Below, one piece after another: positions 9,930 through 24,039 of a stretch of DNA of 64,000 nucleotides; position 1 is the first letter of the stretch, and each line of letters opens with the position of its first letter. The position numbers and the translations under genes were made by a program. Source of the stretch: Armadillidium nasatum (taxonomy: Eukaryota > Arthropoda > Malacostraca > Isopoda > Armadillidiidae); assembly GCA_009176605.1 (NCBI GenBank), contig SEYY01000877.1, positions 1-64,000 on the forward strand, written 5' to 3'. A model generated the notes under the pieces. The model searched no databases. It saw only the letters and a program-made list of their open reading frames with translations, and was not told the origin of the DNA.

Positions 9930-10151
9930 GTTCAACTCTACAGTAGCGTAAAGGCATTCTTCATTTACTATTAAATTCTGAAGAGGAAACTTTTCCTGAA
10001 AGATTTGTGTATAATCGTCTAAAACCCAGGCAGCCGTGAGCTGGTCACAAGTTAGCCAGGAATTAAATCGCTTATCCACACGATCAGATTCTATAAAATT
10101 AATCAGTTTCGCAGCCTCAGATTCAGATTCTCCAAGATCTCTTCTTTCTTT
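9930..10151 (-). CDS. Candidate internal exon of an unrecognised host gene (74 codons)
   Basis: On the minus strand a pyrimidine-rich tract and CAG end at 10,152 and a GTGAGT donor begins at 9,929. The 222 bases between them are exactly 74 codons, open in phase 0 at both ends. The translation begins KERRDLGESESEAAKLINF and ends NLIVNEECLYATVELN. It has balanced composition (Trp, Cys, His-free, acidic) unlike the repeats around it, and no similarity to the retroelements here. Function is not recognised. The next exons are not visible; introns on both sides are filled with (TA)n, LINE B and (ATT)n. Splice sites and codon phase together make it more than a chance frame. Confidence 0.6.
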
Positions 10152-10197
10152 CTGAAAGTATAGTAGTAAGGTTACAGATGATCAATTATTATAATTA
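10152..10197. other. Possible intron end with branch/polypyrimidine tract
   Basis: Minus strand reads a TACTACTATACTTTCAG acceptor region leading into the candidate exon. Confidence 0.4.
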
Positions 10198-10200
10198 ATG

Positions 10201-10289
<89 letters not shown>

Positions 10290-10316
10290 CATTATTATTA
10301 TTATTATTATTATTAT
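10198..10316 (+). repeat. (ATT)n microsatellite
   Basis: Nearly pure ATT for about 119 bp with one ATC interruption. Confidence 0.97.
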
Positions 10317-12859
<2,543 letters not shown>

Positions 12860-13997
12860 ATGATGGCATCAGAAGAAACTGATATAATAGCTGAATGTAA
12901 AGAAGCTATAAATAAATATATAAGAACTAGGGCTACACATAAAGCAAAGATTACTATGTTAATTAATAAATTAAAGAATCTTGAAAGTGAAAGTAAGTTG
13001 AATAATTTTATATTTAATACTAATTATGAAAAAATGAATAATGAGATATTTGAAATAAAAAGTTTAGATGATAAAATTTTAAATATAATGTCACAACTAG
13101 AAATTGATATAAAAGAGCCTGATTTCTTTAATAAAGAATTAGAAAAATCTTCTAACTATCATTTTGATCTGTCTGTAGAAATATCTATTTTCGGTAATTA
13201 TTTGGAACAAAATAAGACACAGGTAAATGATTCTGTTTGTTCTAATGAACAGTTTATTGAAATGATGAGTAAAATTAAAACTAATAATGATTATAAATTG
13301 CCTGTAATTAATTGTGAGCAATTTGATGGTTCTGAACAAAATAAGTTGGTCTTTCATAATTTTTTGACCAAGTTTAATAATGTAATAGGTAATAAAACAG
13401 ACATTGAGGATTCTGTAAAGTTAATGTATCTCTTTGGGTACCTCAAAGGTTATGCTTTAAATGTTGTAAGCCATTTGTCATTAAATAGTGATAATTATAA
13501 AGTAGCATTAGAATTTTTGAAGAAAGAATTTCTTAGATAGGAAATTTGATTATTAATGAATATATGAACAAATTAAATGATCTAAAAATTGATGAAGGTC
13601 ATGACTTAGAGTTTGTAAATACTAAGTTATTTATTAATGAGGTTAGATCTATAATTTTTGAATTAAAAGTATATGATTTAAATTTTTTAGAGTCTCACTC
13701 TGCTGGTAATATATTATTAAGTAATATTATTTTTAAGAAGTTGCCAAGAATTTTTAAATCAGAATTAATACATAAGTTAGAAAATAACTACCCTTCTCTT
13801 GAGCAAATCTTTCAAAACTATAATGATGTAATTAATACTCTTAACATTGTGAGTAAAACTAAAAAAGAAATGCATACAGCTAGGCCTAACGCCAAAACTC
13901 AATTTAAAAAATCTTTTAAATCTAATTCATTACAAAATTTTGCTACAAATGTTGATCATGTTAAGGCATCTAAAAATAATGATGCAAAAAGTGAACC
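12860..13997 (+). mobile_element. BEL/Pao LTR-retrotransposon fossil, gag part only
   Basis: The reading frames carry the segment of BEL/Pao Gag known as DUF1759: an Asp/Phe-containing INCEQFDGSE motif, a leucine-rich stretch LMYLFGYLKGYALNVV and an ALEFLKKEF motif, preceded by a charged coiled-coil-like N-terminus. The copy is partial and broken (at least one break) and is cut by the assembly gap; protease, RT and integrase are not seen. Age cannot be estimated without LTRs. Confidence 0.7.
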
Positions 13998-14097
13998 NNN
14001 NNNNNNNNNNNNNNNNNNNNNNNNNNNNNNNNNNNNNNNNNNNNNNNNNNNNNNNNNNNNNNNNNNNNNNNNNNNNNNNNNNNNNNNNNNNNNNNNN
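13998..14097. other. Assembly gap, exactly 100 N
   Basis: One hundred Ns, the conventional filler for a gap of unknown size. Sequence to left and right should not be assumed contiguous. Confidence 0.99.
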
Positions 14098-14660
14098 GTG
14101 ATAGGATGGGCTAGACCATTCCGTTTCACTCCTTTGTCCTTTGGTTCGTTCTTTTTTTGCGTTTCACCTCAGAGGGTCTCTAGTGTACATTCGCTTCATA
14201 TGATGTTTCTATGCTCTAACTACCTCTCTATCCCATTTATTCACATTTTTCCACAAATTTACAAGTGCTTACTCTTACATTTCCTTTAGAAAACAAAACA
14301 AAATCGCGAAACTCAGAGCTGCCTCGGAGATGCTTCGAGGGACGGAATCCAAAGAATGCCCCTCAGCCACCCCTCAACCAATCATCACTTGGGAGTTGGT
14401 GGCCTCCGATGATGGAAATGGTGCCACCTTGACCCAGTGTCCGGCTTGTCCCAGGGTACTGTTTATTTTTTCATTAATTTCTGCAACATTCGCGGTCTTT
14501 TTTCTAATTTCCCCCTTTGTCGAACACCATCTTTCTTCTTCTAAACCTCATCCCTTGTTTCTAACCGAAACTTAGGTGCTTGAGTGTGCTGACAGCAAAC
14601 ATTTTTCTGTTGCCTCCTTCTGTCTCTATCCTCAATTTTCCCCCAAAGGCGGTTGTTGCG
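14098..14660 (+). mobile_element. LINE B 5' part (leader and start of endonuclease)
   Basis: Matches the 5' part of the LINE B copies at 35,021 and 41,565, including the protein opening (SEMLRG..., PIITWELVASDDG) and the endonuclease start (a NIRGLFSN-type segment, EHHLSSSKPHPLFLTET). The match begins at the gap. Several frame changes are present. It is followed without a break by family A sequence. Confidence 0.8.
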
Positions 14661-16504
14661 CGTAAGTACACCATTTTCCCTCCTATTGGTAACTCTGACC
14701 ATAATCTTATAGCTCTTAGTTATAATGCTTTCTCTCCAACAGCTCCACCATGCCCTAAAGTACTTTTGGCACTTTAATCGGCTAATTGGGGCAATGCGCC
14801 GCTTCTTTGCTAACTATCATTGGAGTGAATCTTGCTTTGTCTCGGGGGACGCTTCTGTCTCTTCTGAAAAGGTAGGGACCGTAATCTTTGACGGGATGGG
14901 TAGATTCATTCCATCTTCAACTAAATCTTTTTCTCCTCAAAATCCATGGTTCGATGGCAACTGTTCTCTTGCCCTTCGTGAGAGAGACGTGCTTATCGTG
15001 AATGGAAAAACTTTCCTTCTCCTATCACTCTTGCTAATTTTCATTCAGCTGGAATCGTTGCAGGGATGTTCTTCGACGGACTAAGCGTACTTTCACAAAA
15101 AGGAAGTGCGCTGACCTCCATGGCTCTCCTACTGATAAAAATTTCTGGCCTCTTGTCAAAAATATCTCTAACAACTTCTGTAAATCTGCCTTTCCTCCTC
15201 TTATTCGCTCTGATGGTTCTGTAGCTAATACTCCTTCTGAAAAGGCTAATCTCTTCGGCCTCCTTTTTTCATCTAATTCCACCCTGCTCGATTCTGGCAT
15301 CCCTCCTCCTACTCCTTCTCCTCTCAGGTGTCCCATGTCTCTGCCTGTAATTACTCATGATCAAGTGCATGATCTTGAAATCTATGAACGTCAGGAAGGC
15401 CAGTGGCCGGATGGCATTCCCCCTCGTGTTCTGAGGGAGTGTGCTTCCGAGTTAGCGCCTGTCATCGTTCAGCTCTACTCTCTATGCCATAATACTAATA
15501 CTTTTCTTCAATGCTGGAAGCGTGCGTTTGTTCAGCCGATCCCGAAAAAAGGTAGTCGCTCTGACCCTTCTAACTATTGACCTATAGCTCTCACCTGTGT
15601 TCTATCTAAAATTTTTGAAACTCTTCTCAACTCTCATTTCCTGGATCATTTGGAGTCTCATTCTCTTCTTTCTGATCACCAGTGGCTTTCGACGCTCGAG
15701 GTCAACTGGTGACATACTTTCCTATCTTACTGATCTATGGTCTTCTGCCCTTAGGGACTTCGGGGAGTCTTGTGTGGTGGCGCTTGACATATCCAAAGGC
15801 TTTTGACCGGGTGTGGCATGCGTCACTGCTCTCCAAGCTCCCCTCCTTTGGGTTTTCTCCTTCTCTTTGCTTACTTGTCTAGTTTTCTCTCAGATCATTC
15901 CATTTCGGCAGTTGTAGATGGAGCGACCTCTTCTCCTTTTCTGTCAACTGTGGTGTTCCTCAGGTTCTGTTTTATCTCCAACCTTATTCTTACTTTTCAT
16001 TAACGATCTTCTCCACTGCACTTCTAACTCTGTTCACTCTTATGCTGATGATTCAACTCTGCATTCTTCTACTCATTTCAAATCTGCTCCCTCTTTTGCT
16101 TCTAGAGTTGCTTCTCGTCTTCAACTTTCCAAATTTATTCTTGCCGATCTGGATGGGATTTCCGGGTGGGGTCATAGCAACCTTGTGAAATTCAACTCTT
16201 TAAAAACTCAACTTCTTCACATCTCTCTCTCAAAAACACCTACTAACTTTCCTATCCTCTTCGATGGCTCTCCCGTTCACCTGTAAATAACATTAACATT
16301 CTTGGTCTAACATAAACAACAAATTCTTGGAAACCACATATCACAATGGTTGCTAAAGCGACCTCTAAGAAGCTGGGAGTTCTGTTCAGATTGCGAGAAT
16401 TTTTTTCTTCTGAACAGTTACTCCAAATATATAAGGGTCTTATTCGCCCTTGTATGGAATACTGTTCTCACATTTGTGGGGGCTCCTTCTCCTCCTCTCT
16501 TCTG
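14661..16504 (+). mobile_element. LINE A internal segment (endonuclease end to RT thumb)
   Basis: Starts at the endonuclease motif KYTIFPPIGNSDHNLIALS and continues through linker and RT, including motif C SYADDSTL near 16,040, to the [11 protein letters not shown] segment of the C-terminal region. It matches the subfamily at 5,322-8,020 closely, though with numerous indels. Neither its own 5' end nor its 3' end is present, which is odd for a LINE insertion. Confidence 0.85.
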
Positions 16505-18075
16505 GCATTTTGCAAAAAATGTCAACTCTAACTTTGTTTCTTCCTCTTTCCCTCCTCCAGTTTCTTCTGATGGTACAACTCCCATTTTACCTTCTACTAA
16601 AGCTGAACTCTTCTCTCATACTTTTGCCTCTAACTCTACCTTAGACGATTCCGGAGCTATTCCTCCTCCTTCAACCCCCTCCAACTCATTTATTCCTAAA
16701 TTGTAATTTCTTTTGAAGACGTCATTTCTGCTATCTCTAAGCTTAACACTAGGAAGGTGTATGGTTCTGATGGTATTCCTCCTGCGGTTTTCAAAACTTG
16801 TGCTTTCGAGCTTGCACTCTGCCTTGGTAAACTATTTCGTATTTGCCTTTCTTCTACGACCTTCCCTTCCTGCTTTAAACGTGCTCTCATTCAACCTGTG
16901 CCGAAGAAGGAGAAGACTTTTCAACCCTTTAACTGTCGTTCTATTTCTTTAACCTCCGTTCTTACTAAAGCTTTCGAATCTATCCTTAACAGGAAAATTT
17001 GGAAAAATCTAAATTCTTCTAATCTAATCTCTGATCGTCAGTATGGCTTTCGAAAAGGACGTTCTACTGTTGATCTTCTTTCCCCACTTTCTGATTCTTG
17101 GTCTTTCGCTCTTCGGGGTTTCGGTGAATCTTTCGCTGTGGCGCTAGACATATCGAAAGCCTTCGATAGAGTCTGGCACAAAGTTTGGATTTCCAAACTT
17201 CCTTCTTTCGGAATCTATCCTTCTTTCTTTGACCTTCTCTCTAATTTCCTTTCTGGTTGTTCCATAGCAGTAGTTGTAGACGGCCACCTTTCTTCCTATA
17301 TCTCTATAAATAGTAGTATTCCTTAAGGATCTATCCTATCTCCAACTCTTTTTCTAATTTTTATTAATGACCTCTCTATTACTTCGTTTTCTATACATTA
17401 CTATACCGTCCCTACCAATGGATTCAAGAAGAATGGCCTTGGAACTACTGACCTCTTATCTTTCTCGTATATCAATTTGGGGCAGAGAAAACATGGACGT
17501 TTTCAATGCCTCATAAACTCAATTCCTCCATCTTTCTACTTGAGACAATCTTCCACATAACTATGACATCTTCTTCGAAAACACTCAACTCAAATCTTCA
17601 TCTGTCCTCCTCAATGTTTCTTTTTCTCGTGATATTTCTTGGAAAGATCACATTATTTCTCTCTCTAAACACGCTTCTACGAGTTTGAGTGTTCTGAGGA
17701 GCCTTCGTGGTTTCTTTTACGCCATCCCAGTTGCTTGCTCTGTATAGAGGTGTTATTTGCCCCTGTATGGAGTACACCTCTTATATTTGGGGTGGTTCCA
17801 CTCATGCAGCTCTTCTCGAAAAAGTGGAGTCTAGCGATTTTCGTGTTATAAACTCTTTCGCTCTTACAAACCCTCTCCAATCTCTTATTTCCCGTCGAAT
17901 TGTTGTGTGACTTTCTCTATACGATCGCTATTACAGTGGTCATTGCTCTTCTGAACTCTCACCTCACATACCTTCTACATTGATAAGTGCTCGTGAGATA
18001 CGGCTTTCCACACAGTCGCATCATTTCTCTGTTGAACTCTCCAACCCCAGACTTAACCGATATGCTCACTCTTTG
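16505..18075 (+). mobile_element. LINE B 3' part (linker, RT, part of C-terminus)
   Basis: Family B resumes at FAKNVNSNFVSSSFPP (linker), followed by SDGIPPAVFKTCAFELA, the RT segment NLISDRQYGFRKGRS, motif [14 protein letters not shown] near 17,140 and a broken motif B. The region around motif C is damaged. Similarity to the copy at 8,420 is clear but lower. It ends abruptly at about 18,075 without the family's 3' terminus. Confidence 0.85.
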
Positions 18076-20156
18076 TATTTGAAGAAGGAGTAGGAAGAAA
18101 AGGAATGAGATGATGCACATCATAACATCATTATTAATGAAGGGTATAATGGTAACAATCTGATAAGAGGATACACGTGGTATAATCCAGGATGCAGGAA
18201 AAAGTTGTAAAAATTTTCAACAAAAAAGGGAATAAGAGGAGTTAAATGAATAACTAATATATTTACGAATATGAAAGGTTTTAAGGACTCAAAAGTATAC
18301 AAATTATAGGAAATAATTTTCCTATGAGAAGATTGATATGCATCTATATGAATGGATTTTACAGAATTTATATTAATAAGAGTTAACAGTAACAAAATAA
18401 GAATTCAAAAGTTTTATGCAATTTACGAAGGAGAAAGCCATTTGTAAATGTTGGGTTGAATTTTGTAACTGAAATAGATTTAGAAAATTTATCTAAGATG
18501 TTAGTATTATCCTTAAGCTGATCTCTGAATATAATGAACAAGAAATTCACATTGTTTGAATGTTCGGAGAGAACTTCAATTTGATGTTGCATCGATTAAA
18601 CATCGCTCTCCATAGAAGTTTCGAATAATACTTTTAAAAATTGTCCTCCAATATCGAGAAAATCACGACGTGTTTTGGAGTGTTGTGCAGAGTTTATCCA
18701 AGGATCATGAAGAAGATCTCTTAGAACATTCGAGAGGTGAGTAAATTGCCGTTCTAGAGTATCTATATGATATAGATAAAAAATACAATTGTAAGTCCAA
18801 TGAATTTCACTGGGTATTTTATTATCAATAGCAGAAGAATGAAATAAAAAAGAGTGATATAACGGAGCAATATAAGAAGTAGTAAGTTGAGAAGAATAAG
18901 AGTTAGTAGGAAAATTTTCAAAGGAATTGAGTTTCATTCAAACAAAAAGAATAAGTGATAATTTAATATAATTTACATCAGAATATGAAAAGGAAAATTT
19001 GTCAAAAATATCTTTGGTACATCGTTATCAGATTAACACGAAGATCAAGGTAACAAGAAATAAATTTAGCAATATGTGCGAAATTCATCACCACACCAGG
19101 GGCAATGATGATAGATGAATTAGAAGAAGAGGGTTGTTGAAAATTGAAAAAAACATGATTAGGTGACATGAATGAACATACAAACATGCAAATCAAAATA
19201 GAGGATATGTGAGACATTCTTTTATCTAAAATAAAGTATACAAAATTTTAAATAAATAAGTTTAATGCATCAAAAGCAATATGAAATCAAATATAAGAAC
19301 ATGTATATATAATTGTCCTTAATTCTAGCTTGTTATAATTTCTTGTTTAATACCCAAAAAAAATTTTTTTTGTTCTTTTTCAATTTTTTCCTATTTTTAT
19401 TTTATTTTTATTTTGTATTCTGTTTTGTCAGTTCAACAGAATAGTAGTAGAATGGTGATAGAAAGAAAAGAAAAGAAAAAGAGAAATGAATTTAGTAAAA
19501 GGAAAAGTCTGAAAAGGGGTAATATTATATTTTGTTGTTTGTTGATTTTTACAAGTTTTAGGTATAAGGTTTTTCATTATTAGATATGATTTGGATATAT
19601 ATTTTGAATTTTATAAGATTTTGACAATAATAATAAGATTTTGACAAGTTGATATTTTGATTTTGATAATAAGATTTTGACAAGTTTTAGGTATAAGGTT
19701 TTTCATTATTAGATATGATTTGGATATATTTTGGATTTTATAAGATACATACATTTATTTTGTTCTGGGAATTTTTTCCCTTTTGGTATAGTACCTGTGT
19801 GAGAAGAGGTAGGTGTTATTTGATAATTAGATGTACTGGGCATATTTACATCATTAGTTGATTTATTTTGGATATTTATCTTTGGAAGTAAATAGGGATA
19901 TATAATAGGAGTTTGTACAGGTACCCTTTGTTTAGGAGGTAATCTAGGAGGAATATTAGGATGACCTAATACTTGAGGAATAATTTTTACTCTTAATTTT
20001 GGAGGAGGATGGAGAAGGTTGAAAAGAAATAGTAGAGGGATCTACTGTATACAATTTGGGTACATTGCGATTTATTTGTGTTTGTAATCTAGTTCTACTT
20101 CTCAGTTTCATAGGAGAAGCGTCTCTAGGACCTTTATGCATTTGGGAGGGCTTATA
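18076..20156 (-). mobile_element. Ty3/gypsy-type LTR element fossil, envelope-like 3' part
   Basis: On the minus strand, from 20,156 leftward: a tail segment with KLRSRTRLQ, as at the end of many Ty3/gypsy polyproteins; a pyrimidine tract and AG near 19,225 just before an ATG with a signal-peptide-like start (MSHISSILICMFVC); and a coat-like region with a basic cleavage-type site followed by a hydrophobic fusion-like stretch, resembling gypsy/errantivirus Env of the baculovirus F type. In this family env is made from a spliced RNA. The piece is broken in several places. It is probably the missing 3' part of the Ty3/gypsy element at 28,506-38,114, separated from it by LINE A. Confidence 0.6.
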
Positions 20157-20276
20157 TTTTATTTTTTTTTTTATTTTTTTTTTTTTTTACACATCACCAC
20201 CACTCACGGGCAAAGCCCTATTCAAGGAGGGGGTGCTAAAACAATAAAAGAGATAAAAACAACCCACAACCCACAC

Positions 20277-21719
20277 CTAACGCAAATTTCGCAGGTGAGC
20301 ACAGACGTGGGTCTTAAAGGAATTTAGATTAAATTCAGCAGGAAACACAGAAGATAGAAGAGAATTCCACAAAACAGAGGTGGCTGGAAAGAAGGAGGCA
20401 CCACAGCGAACAAGCCTGGAGTTGCCTATGTCCACGCAAAATTGATGCGCGGACACTGCACCCCTTGTGCTGCGAGTACGCCGTAAAGGTGGAGGTACAC
20501 GGGTGGATAGTTCCCTCGAGCATTTGCCGCTGTAGTACCTATAGAAAAGAGATAAGGCACCAACATCACGTCGCAAAGATAAAGAGTCAAGAGAATTAGA
20601 AAGAGCGGGACAGTTTATTAGTCTTTTAGCCTTTGACTCAACCTTATCCAAAAGACGGGTGAAACCTGAGCCACCCCAGATATGAGAGCAGTACTCCATA
20701 CAAGGGCGGATGAGACCCTTGTATAATTGGAGTAACTGCGAGGAAGAAAAAAATTCTCGCAGTCTAAACAGAACTCCCAGCTTCTTTGAGGCCGCCCGAG
20801 CAACCATTGTGATGTGAGGTTTCCAAGACATTTTTTTGTTTATGTTAAGGCCAAGAATATTTATATTGTCAACAGGAGAGACGGGAGAACCATCGAAAGA
20901 AATAGAAAAGTTAGGAGGTGTCTTTGAGAGGGAGATTTCTAGAAGTTGAGTTTTTAAAGAGTTGAATTTCACAAAGTTGAGACGACCCCACTGGGAAATT
21001 CTATCCAGATCTGCAAGAATGGAATCGGAAAGATGAAGACGAGAGGCAACTCTAGATGCAAAGGAAGGAGCAGATTTGAAATGAGTAGAAGAATGGAGGG
21101 TTGAGTCATCGGCATATGAATGGATAGGGTTAGATGAACAGCTGAGAAGATCATTAATGAAAAGTAAGAATAGAGTAGGAGATAAGACAGAACCCTGAGG
21201 AACACCACTATTGACAGGAAAGGAAGAAGAAGTCGCTCCATCAACAACAGCTGAAATGGAGCGATTAGAAAGAAAGCTAGACATAAGTAAGCAAAGAGAA
21301 GGAGGAAACCCAAAGGAGGGGAGCTTGGAAAGCAGTGACGCATGCCATACCCGGTCAAATGCCTTAGATATGTCAAGCGCCACCGCACAAGTCTCCCCAT
21401 GATCCCTAAGGGCAGAAGACCATAGATCAGTGAGATAGGAGAGTATATCACCAGTAGACCTCGAACGTCGAAAGCCATACTGATGATCAGAAAGAAGGGA
21501 ATGAGATTCCAGATGATCCAAGAAGTGAGAGTTGAGAAGGGTTTCAAAGATCTTAGACAGAATACAAGTGAGAGCTATAGGGCGATAGTTAGAAGGATCA
21601 GAGCGGCTACCCTTTTTCGGAATAGGCTGGACCAATGCGTGCTTCCAACACTGAGGGAAAGTATTAGTATTGAGGCATAGAGTAGAGTTGAACGAGGGGA
21701 GGAGCAAGCTCAGAAGCAC
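20277..21719 (-). CDS. LINE A reverse transcriptase and C-terminal domain
   Basis: A 480-residue frame. RT entry ALVQPIPKKGSR and [19 protein letters not shown], motif [16 protein letters not shown], motif [16 protein letters not shown], motif C SYADDSTL (near 21,100-21,122), thumb and C-terminal region ending SFKTHVCAHLRNLR. This is the only complete C-terminus of family A in the window. Endonuclease is upstream in other frames, so the copy is inactive despite the intact RT. Confidence 0.9.
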   Translation of the reverse strand: MLLSLLLPSFNSTLCLNTNTFPQCWKHALVQPIPKKGSRSDPSNYRPIALTCILSKIFETLLNSHFLDHLESHSLLSDHQYGFRRSRSTGDILSYLTDLWSSALRDHGETCAVALDISKAFDRVWHASLLSKLPSFGFPPSLCLLMSSFLSNRSISAVVDGATSSSFPVNSGVPQGSVLSPTLFLLFINDLLSCSSNPIHSYADDSTLHSSTHFKSAPSFASRVASRLHLSDSILADLDRISQWGRLNFVKFNSLKTQLLEISLSKTPPNFSISFDGSPVSPVDNINILGLNINKKMSWKPHITMVARAASKKLGVLFRLREFFSSSQLLQLYKGLIRPCMEYCSHIWGGSGFTRLLDKVESKAKRLINCPALSNSLDSLSLRRDVGALSLFYRYYSGKCSRELSTRVPPPLRRTRSTRGAVSAHQFCVDIGNSRLVRCGASFFPATSVLWNSLLSSVFPAEFNLNSFKTHVCAHLRNLR

Positions 21720-22237
21720 ACTCCCTTAAAACTCGGGGAGGAATGCCATCCGGGCCGCTTGCCTTCCTTACGTTCATAGATTTCAGAAGCCCATGCACCT
21801 GATCAAATGTAATCACAGGTAAAGTCATGGGACCTCTGAGAGGAGAAGTAGTAGGAGGAGGGTTGCCGGAGTCATCCAGGGTTGAATTAGAGAATAGGAG
21901 GCCGAAGAGATTAGCCTTTTCAGTTGGAGTGTTAGCAACAGAGCCATCAGAGCGAATAAGAGGAGGAAAGGAAGATTTACAGAAGTTGTTAGAGATGTTT
22001 TTGGCAAGAGGCCAGAAAGATTTATCAGTAGGAGAGTTTAGGAGCTCCGCACACCTTCTTTTAGTGAAAGTCTGCTTTGCTCGTCGAAGAATATCCCTGC
22101 AACGATTCCGAGCAGAATGAAAATTAGCAAGAGTGATAGCAGAAGGAGAATTTTTCCACTCTCGATACGCGATGTCTCTAGCCTGAATGGCAAGAGAGCA
22201 GGCGCGATCGAACCATGGATTTTGCGGAGAAAAAGAT

Positions 22238-22879
22238 TTAGTTGAAGAATGGAATGAACCTGCTCATCCCGTCAACGATTACAGCCCCCACCTTATCAGC
22301 GGAGACTGACGCGTCTTCAGAGACAAAGCAGTCCATCCAAGGATAGTTAGCATAGAAGCAACGCAAAGCCTCCCAGTCAGCCCGATCAAAGTGCCAGAAG
22401 ATACGCTTAGGGCAGGGTGGAGCAGTTGGAGAGAAAGCTTGAAGATTAAGAGTAATTAGGTTGTGGTCAGATTTACCAATAGGTGCGAAGACAGCGTATT
22501 TATAGAGAGAAGGACTAGTAGTGAAACATAAGTCAAGAGTGTTTAAGAATTGGTTGGGACGATCCGGGATGTGTGTTGGTTCTTTAATCAGTTGCTCCAG
22601 ATCGTTGAGAATGCTGAATGATTCGGCCTCCTCCCCTCCTGGATCAGTATGAGAGGAACCCAACCATTCAGTGTTGTGTACATTGAAATCCCCTAAATAG
22701 AGGACCTCAATATTTGGATGTGAAGACGTAACAGTCTCGTGAGAAGTAGTTAGATATTCAAAAAAGGAGGAAAAATCTGTTCTATTTGGAGAACAATAGC
22801 AGAAGCACAAGATTATCGTAGTGGTAGGAAGGAAGATTTTAAGCCACAGAACATCGAAGTTAGGAGATTCAAGATTCAC
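22238..22879 (-). pseudogene. LINE A endonuclease (tandem unit 1)
   Basis: A 213-residue frame with LYLGDFNVHNTEW and GKSDHNLITLN, the nicking-domain motifs, ending in PFFN because of a small frame change near 22,247 that the other two tandem units lack. The domain's first 75 residues (22,906-23,130) are in another frame. Confidence 0.85.
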
Positions 22880-23720
22880 AAGACGTGTTACCGGAGTGTT
22901 GGTGTTTACGTAGGCACAAACTCCACCCTTAGAACGGAAATTATGAAATAGTTATAGTTAGATATATTAAAAAAGTTTGAGGAGGAATTCTTAGATATCT
23001 GGGGCTCAGACAAGAGCAGAAGATTTGGATGAGAGTGAGAAAGGTGGTATTCCACAGAAGCCAAATTAGAAAATAAGCCACGGATGTTGGTAAAGTGTAT
23101 AGAGAACCCACGCCTGCGTACACCTGCCATTCAACACACACAATCCCAATTATATCAAACAAACAGACAAACAAACAAGAGAACAGCAAAAAAAAAAACG
23201 ACAAGCAGGCAGACAAACAAACAATCAAGCAAACAAATATTCTAACAAACACAAACAGGAAAACAAGATAAAACTTAAATAATGTTTACATTTAAAACCC
23301 AAATTTAAAAACGGAAAAATGAATTTAAGATCGAAAAATTAAACCTAAAAAAGTCAAACAAATTTAAGTTTAAAACTCAAATTATATTAAATTAAAACAA
23401 TTTTTGTTCACAGAAACAAAACTTCCCAATAATAAAACCTACATTAAATGAAAATTAAAAAGTTAAAACTTGAACTTATCTTTAAAAGTGCCGAGCATCC
23501 AGGTAGTAAACATTTAGTCATCCAGGTAGTAAATATCCAGTAACTTAAATTAATCCGAGACAATGATTAATAAGATATAGAAAAAAAAAACACATACACA
23601 TTTTCACTTAATTAACACAAACAAGAAAAAAAAACAAATAAATAAATTAACAAATAACAAAGTTAAAAACCCACTACGGGAGAGCACACAGACACATCCG
23701 CACTCGACCAAAGCTAAAAC

Positions 23721-24039
23721 CTATATGATGGATCTTGACTTCGATCATCTTTCATAGGAGAAGGAGTATAATTTGAAGTATATTTTTCAATCTGTGGAGA
23801 TATAAATGGAGGGATATCTAATTCATCTCTCGAAGAAGTAGATTTGGCATAAGAAGATTCTCCAGAATCTTCTGGAATATATTATTCACTTCTCGGAGGA
23901 GAAGGTGAAATTTAAGAAGAATAAGGAGAATATGAAGAAAGAGAATGTTGTGAGAATGGAGGAATGGGATTATTCCTTCTAGGAAAAGGTTTAGTAGTTT
24001 GTAAAGGGGAAACTCCAGGAGAATGAGAAATTGGAATTT
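23721..24039 (-). mobile_element. Ty3/gypsy fossil fragment inside tandem unit 1
   Basis: About 320 bp matching 28,507-28,826, the part after integrase. A second such piece lies at 26,114-26,432. Both exist only because of the tandem triplication. Too short to hold a complete domain. Confidence 0.85.

Larger units (their letters stand above)
20157..23720 (-). mobile_element. LINE family A, copy with leader, ORF and poly(A) end
   Basis: The most complete LINE A. The minus-strand 3' terminus is a 30-bp A-rich tail (20,157-20,188), preceded by a 3' UTR of about 90 bp; the coding region ends at 20,277. The endonuclease opening MAGVRRRGFSIHFTNIRGL starts at 23,130 and an AT-rich leader of about 590 bp reaches 23,720, where Ty3/gypsy sequence resumes. 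Frame changes near 22,900, 22,250 and 21,720 inactivate it. It lies in the same orientation as the LTR element it interrupts. Confidence 0.88.

Noticed and set aside
21827-22120. 97-residue plus-strand frame repeated in each tandem unit
   Set aside because: Antisense shadow of the LINE A linker; its conservation merely reflects unit identity.
22941-23252. Signal-peptide-like hydrophobic frame on the LINE A leader
   Set aside because: Overlaps the endonuclease start in another frame and arises from the CA/TG-rich leader; not conserved in the copy at 8,020.
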